Position numbers and translations under genes: made by a program. Source: an uncultured Collinsella sp. (GTDB taxonomy: Bacteria; Actinomycetota; Coriobacteriia; Coriobacteriales; Coriobacteriaceae). From it: a stretch of 7,572 nucleotides of DNA. Each line of letters begins with the position of its first letter. Within the stretch, counting starts at the first letter, position 1. Shown here in pieces: positions 5,200 through 7,572 of the stretch. A model generated the notes under the pieces. The model had not been told where the DNA came from, ran no database searches, and saw only the letters and a program-made list of their open reading frames with translations. The stretch covers positions 1 through 7,572 of the forward strand of contig CABSNH010000078.1 of assembly GCA_902478985.1 (NCBI GenBank), written 5' to 3'.

Positions 5200-7236
5200 A
5201 TGAAAAGAATCCCCCGCCTTGCGTTAGCTGCCGCGTTGTTTGCCGGCGCGCTCACAGGCATCCCAAGCCTCGCTTTCGCGGGGAACCTGCCCGCCGCTAT
5301 TGACGGCTCCGTGGCCGTCATGCACACCAATGATATCCACGGCAGCTACAAGTACAGCTACAACGCAAGCAAGGGTACCGGCACTGTCGGCTTTGACGGA
5401 CTGGCGGTTCTCTATAGCGCTCAAGACAGTGCCCCCGATCTTCTGCTCGATGCGGGCGATACCTTCCACTGGCAGTCCTTTGCCACCATGAGCGAGGGCA
5501 AGAGCATCGCCGAGCTCATGGACACCTTTTATGCGAACGGCTACGACGCGACCACGCCGGGCAACCACGACTGGAGCTACGGCGCGGACAAGCTCCGTAC
5601 CATGACCGGCTACAGCACCACCGGCACGCCCTTCGCCATGCTCTGCGCAAACGCGAAGTCTACGAGCGGCGTATGGAGCTCGAGCATCACCAAGACGCTC
5701 GATCGTACCTGGGAGGACAGCGAAGATCACTCCACATTCGACTACAACATCAAGGTCGGCGTCGTGGGTGCCATGGATGAGTCGCTGGGATCCTCCCTGC
5801 GCACGGACCTGGTCCGGGGCACGTCGTTCTCGGATGCGGCAGTCGCCATCAATGCCGAGGCCAAGCGACTGCGCGAGGATGAGGGCTGCAACGTTATCGT
5901 CTGCATCGCGCACACGCTCAACGCCAAGACCTTTGCTGCAAAGCTCGTTGGGGTCGATGCACTGGTCGCGGGCCACGAGCACATCAACTTAGACGAAAAC
6001 GTGACGGGGACCGACGGCAAGCCGGTCCGCGTCGTCGAGGCGGGCAGCGCCTTTGCCGAGGTCGGTCTGCTTTCCATTCCGTACAAGTACGACACGAATG
6101 GCACTGAGACGACCGACGATGACATGGTCACGGTCCCTGCAGACGACAGCGACGAGAAGCTCTACACCGCCAAGAACGTCAACGACCTTTTGGCCGACCC
6201 CGACAAGGGCGCCTTCTACCAGAGTCAACTCGATGAGGTTCGCAATAACAAAATCAAGCCACTCGACGACGCCTTTGAAATCGAGTCGAACAAGGTGCTC
6301 GGCACATCCGCCGCCGACTATTTCTACGGCGAGGACGCCGCGGGCACGCATGGTTGGGAAATGGTGCGCACCACCGATTTTCGCCCCAGCAAAGCGGGCG
6401 ACACCACCAAAGCCCAGACCATCGGGCATGTTATCTGCGGCTCCTATCTTGCCCTGACGGGGGCAGACCTCGCCATCGAAAACGCGGGCGGCATCCGCGG
6501 CGGCATCGCGGCGGGCGATGTGACCGCCGGCAACGTCGTCGCCATCTCGCCCTATGGCAACACCGTGGAGACCTGGGGCATGACCGGCGCAAACTTCCTC
6601 GCAGCGCTTGAGCACTCACTGCAGATCAGCGACGATTGCAACGACAGCTACGAGCTTCAGCAGGCCTATGTGGCAGCCGGCCACACCGAGCAGGAGGCGC
6701 AAGACAAGTACAAGTGGCGCGATGACTCTGGCAGCGTTCTCTCCTTTGGCGGCATTAACGTGACGATTGATTGGACGCAGCCCGAAGGCAAGCGCATTGT
6801 GAGCGCCACGCTCACCAAGGATGGCAGCACGCTCGATCCCGCCAAGAACTACACCGTCGCCACCAACAACTACATCATTACCAACACGACCGACTTTCCC
6901 ACTTTCGCAAATGCCACCAAGCGCACCGAGTGGGGCACATGCGAGGCGGCGATCAGAGCGCTGATCGGGAAGAGCGACTGGGAGAACAAGATGGCCGGGC
7001 TCGCCGGCACCATCAGCTTCAGCTCCGCAGCCGTGGACCCCACGCCCAATCCGAATCCAACGCCTAAGCCCTCGCCCAAGCCCGGCACGACTACTACGAC
7101 CACGAAAACCAGCGCCAAGAAGACAACCGGCAAGCTTGTCGCAACGGGAGACCGCACGCTGGCCGTGGTCGGCGCATGCCTCATCGGCGGCATCATCGTC
7201 ATCATGCTCGGCATTATCTGGATGCGCCGCCGCTAA
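5200..7236 (+). CDS. Secreted surface-anchored 5'-nucleotidase-family phosphoesterase
   Basis: A 678-residue exported metallophosphoesterase of the UshA/5'-nucleotidase family, expected to remove phosphate from nucleotides outside the cell. Residues 1-27 are a signal peptide cut after A-F-A. The metallophosphatase domain (about 37-300) shows HTNDIHG with Asp45/His47, DAGD with Asp87, GNHD with Asn122/His123, AHT with His238, and GHEH with His259/His261, so the two-metal site is complete. The 5_nucleotid_C domain (about 365-590) shows NAGGIRGG (428-435) and SPYGNTV (450-456). The canonical base-stacking GGDG(Y/F) loop reads NTTDF (562-566), so the substrate may differ from AMP/UMP. A Pro/Thr/Lys stalk (612-643) leads to LVATGD (646-651), a hydrophobic span (653-675) and an RRR tail, a sortase-like anchor. 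Start ATG 5200 has AAGGAG at 5188-5193. No clear promoter is seen in the 72-base gap after the terminator. Confidence 0.9.
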   Translation: MKRIPRLALAAALFAGALTGIPSLAFAGNLPAAIDGSVAVMHTNDIHGSYKYSYNASKGTGTVGFDGLAVLYSAQDSAPDLLLDAGDTFHWQSFATMSEGKSIAELMDTFYANGYDATTPGNHDWSYGADKLRTMTGYSTTGTPFAMLCANAKSTSGVWSSSITKTLDRTWEDSEDHSTFDYNIKVGVVGAMDESLGSSLRTDLVRGTSFSDAAVAINAEAKRLREDEGCNVIVCIAHTLNAKTFAAKLVGVDALVAGHEHINLDENVTGTDGKPVRVVEAGSAFAEVGLLSIPYKYDTNGTETTDDDMVTVPADDSDEKLYTAKNVNDLLADPDKGAFYQSQLDEVRNNKIKPLDDAFEIESNKVLGTSAADYFYGEDAAGTHGWEMVRTTDFRPSKAGDTTKAQTIGHVICGSYLALTGADLAIENAGGIRGGIAAGDVTAGNVVAISPYGNTVETWGMTGANFLAALEHSLQISDDCNDSYELQQAYVAAGHTEQEAQDKYKWRDDSGSVLSFGGINVTIDWTQPEGKRIVSATLTKDGSTLDPAKNYTVATNNYIITNTTDFPTFANATKRTEWGTCEAAIRALIGKSDWENKMAGLAGTISFSSAAVDPTPNPNPTPKPSPKPGTTTTTTKTSAKKTTGKLVATGDRTLAVVGACLIGGIIVIMLGIIWMRRR

Positions 7237-7290
7237 GCTACACCGCCGGGCCTTGCAGCCCCTCCATGCAAACCTTATATCGAGCACAGA

Positions 7291-7321
7291 AGCCCGTCCG
7301 ATGTGATCGGACGGGCTTTTT
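7291..7321 (+). terminator. Rho-independent terminator of the nucleotidase gene
   Basis: There is a perfect 12-bp stem: AGCCCGTCCGAT (7291-7302) pairs with 7306-7317 around a GTG loop. A run of five T (7317-7321) follows. It lies 54 bases after the nucleotidase stop and separates it from the channel gene. Confidence 0.93.
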
Positions 7322-7364
7322 GGTGGGTATCATGGTTGAATAATCATTAGGAGGTTTTCCCTAC

Positions 7365-7529
7365 ATGGAATTGTTTGAGCCGATTCTTCATTTCTTTGAG
7401 CAACGGTGGGTCCACAACATCATCTGGGCCGTCATCTTGGCGATAGGCACCGCCGTCGCCGCCAAGGTCGCATCCAAGACTCTGCGTCACCTACTCAACC
7501 GCGACGATAACCCGCTTCCGGCATCGAGT
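7365..7529 (+). CDS. MscS-family mechanosensitive channel, N-terminal fragment
   Basis: The first 55 codons of a gene cut by the library end. AGGAGG at 7349-7354 lies ten bases before ATG 7365. The peptide starts MELFEPILHFFEQRW and continues with one membrane span (about residues 18-35, IIWAVILAIGTAVAAKVA). It then has a basic stretch KTLRHLLNRDD and ends NPLPASS. A short span followed by a basic segment and an N-P-L-P-x-S turn is what precedes the pore region of MscS-type channels, which open under membrane tension to release solutes. With so little sequence this is a family-level guess. The frame runs into adapter at 7530 and reads S-L-I-H-I there, which is not real protein. Confidence 0.6.
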
Positions 7530-7572
7530 CTGTCTCTTATACACATCTCCGAGCCCACGAGACAGGCAGAAA
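7530..7572 (+). other. Illumina Nextera read-2 adapter complement (non-genomic)
   Basis: Bases 7530-7548 are the Tn5 mosaic end on the opposite strand to the left copy. Bases up to 7563 complete the Nextera read-2 adapter complement. Bases 7564-7571 (AGGCAGAA) match, from memory, the i7 index N703, and base 7572 would begin the flow-cell arm. This is library sequence, not genome. Confidence 0.97.

Noticed and set aside
7020..7140. Pro/Thr/Lys repeats at the nucleotidase C-terminus as a DNA repeat or CRISPR-like array.
   Set aside because: They are short codon-level repeats inside an intact frame, typical of a cell-surface stalk.
7530..7572. Mosaic-end sequences at both window ends as the inverted ends of a natural transposon.
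   Set aside because: They are followed by complete Nextera adapter and index bases, which identifies them as library sequence.

Overview
This window is a 7.5 kb piece of high-GC (about 60 % by eye) bacterial DNA. Gene content and style suggest the Coriobacteriia (Actinomycetota), with Collinsella or a close relative as the best guess: an asparaginyl-tRNA synthetase, strong GCC/CTG/AAG codon preference, AGGAGG ribosome binding sites, and a surface nucleotidase ending in a sortase-like tail. The taxonomic call is inference from gene style, not from a marker comparison. All genes read on the + strand.

Both ends are not genomic. Bases 1-42 carry an Illumina Nextera read-1 adapter with what looks like an i5 index. 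Bases 7530-7572 carry the read-2 adapter complement with what looks like an i7 index. Genomic sequence is therefore 43-7529. Both outer genes (asnS and an MscS-type channel) are cut by the Tn5 tagmentation sites, not by biology.

Layout: (1) 43-1026, the C-terminal two thirds of asparaginyl-tRNA synthetase (asnS), closed by a perfect hairpin terminator. (2) 1286-2071, a transcriptional regulator with an N-terminal winged helix and a C-terminal WYL-like sensor. (3) 2072-2231, a promoter region holding direct repeats, a -35/-10 pair and a palindrome. (4) 2232-5127, a three-gene ABC importer of the TrpXYZ type (COG2984/COG4120/COG1101): lipoprotein binding protein, permease and ATPase. A hairpin lies between the first two genes, and the last two overlap by 8 bp. 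A hairpin terminator resembling a REP element ends the operon. (5) 5200-7236, a secreted, surface-anchored 5'-nucleotidase-family metallophosphoesterase with its own terminator. (6) 7365-7529, the first 55 codons of an MscS-family mechanosensitive channel.

How the parts may work together: the importer probably brings in an aromatic amino acid or similar small solute. In Streptococcus, TrpXYZ is tied to tryptophan through a T-box leader. Here the visible leader is far too short for a T-box. Instead, the upstream WYL-type regulator and the importer share similar sequence blocks ahead of them, which suggests protein-based control. The nucleotidase would release nucleosides and phosphate at the cell surface and looks independently organised. 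I see no CRISPR array, tRNA, rRNA, transposase or phage gene, and no gene-free stretch above about 210 bases. I did not find a clearly new multi-gene system. The best leads are the regulator/importer control region, the unusual nucleotidase, and the evidence that the contig is a single tagmented molecule.
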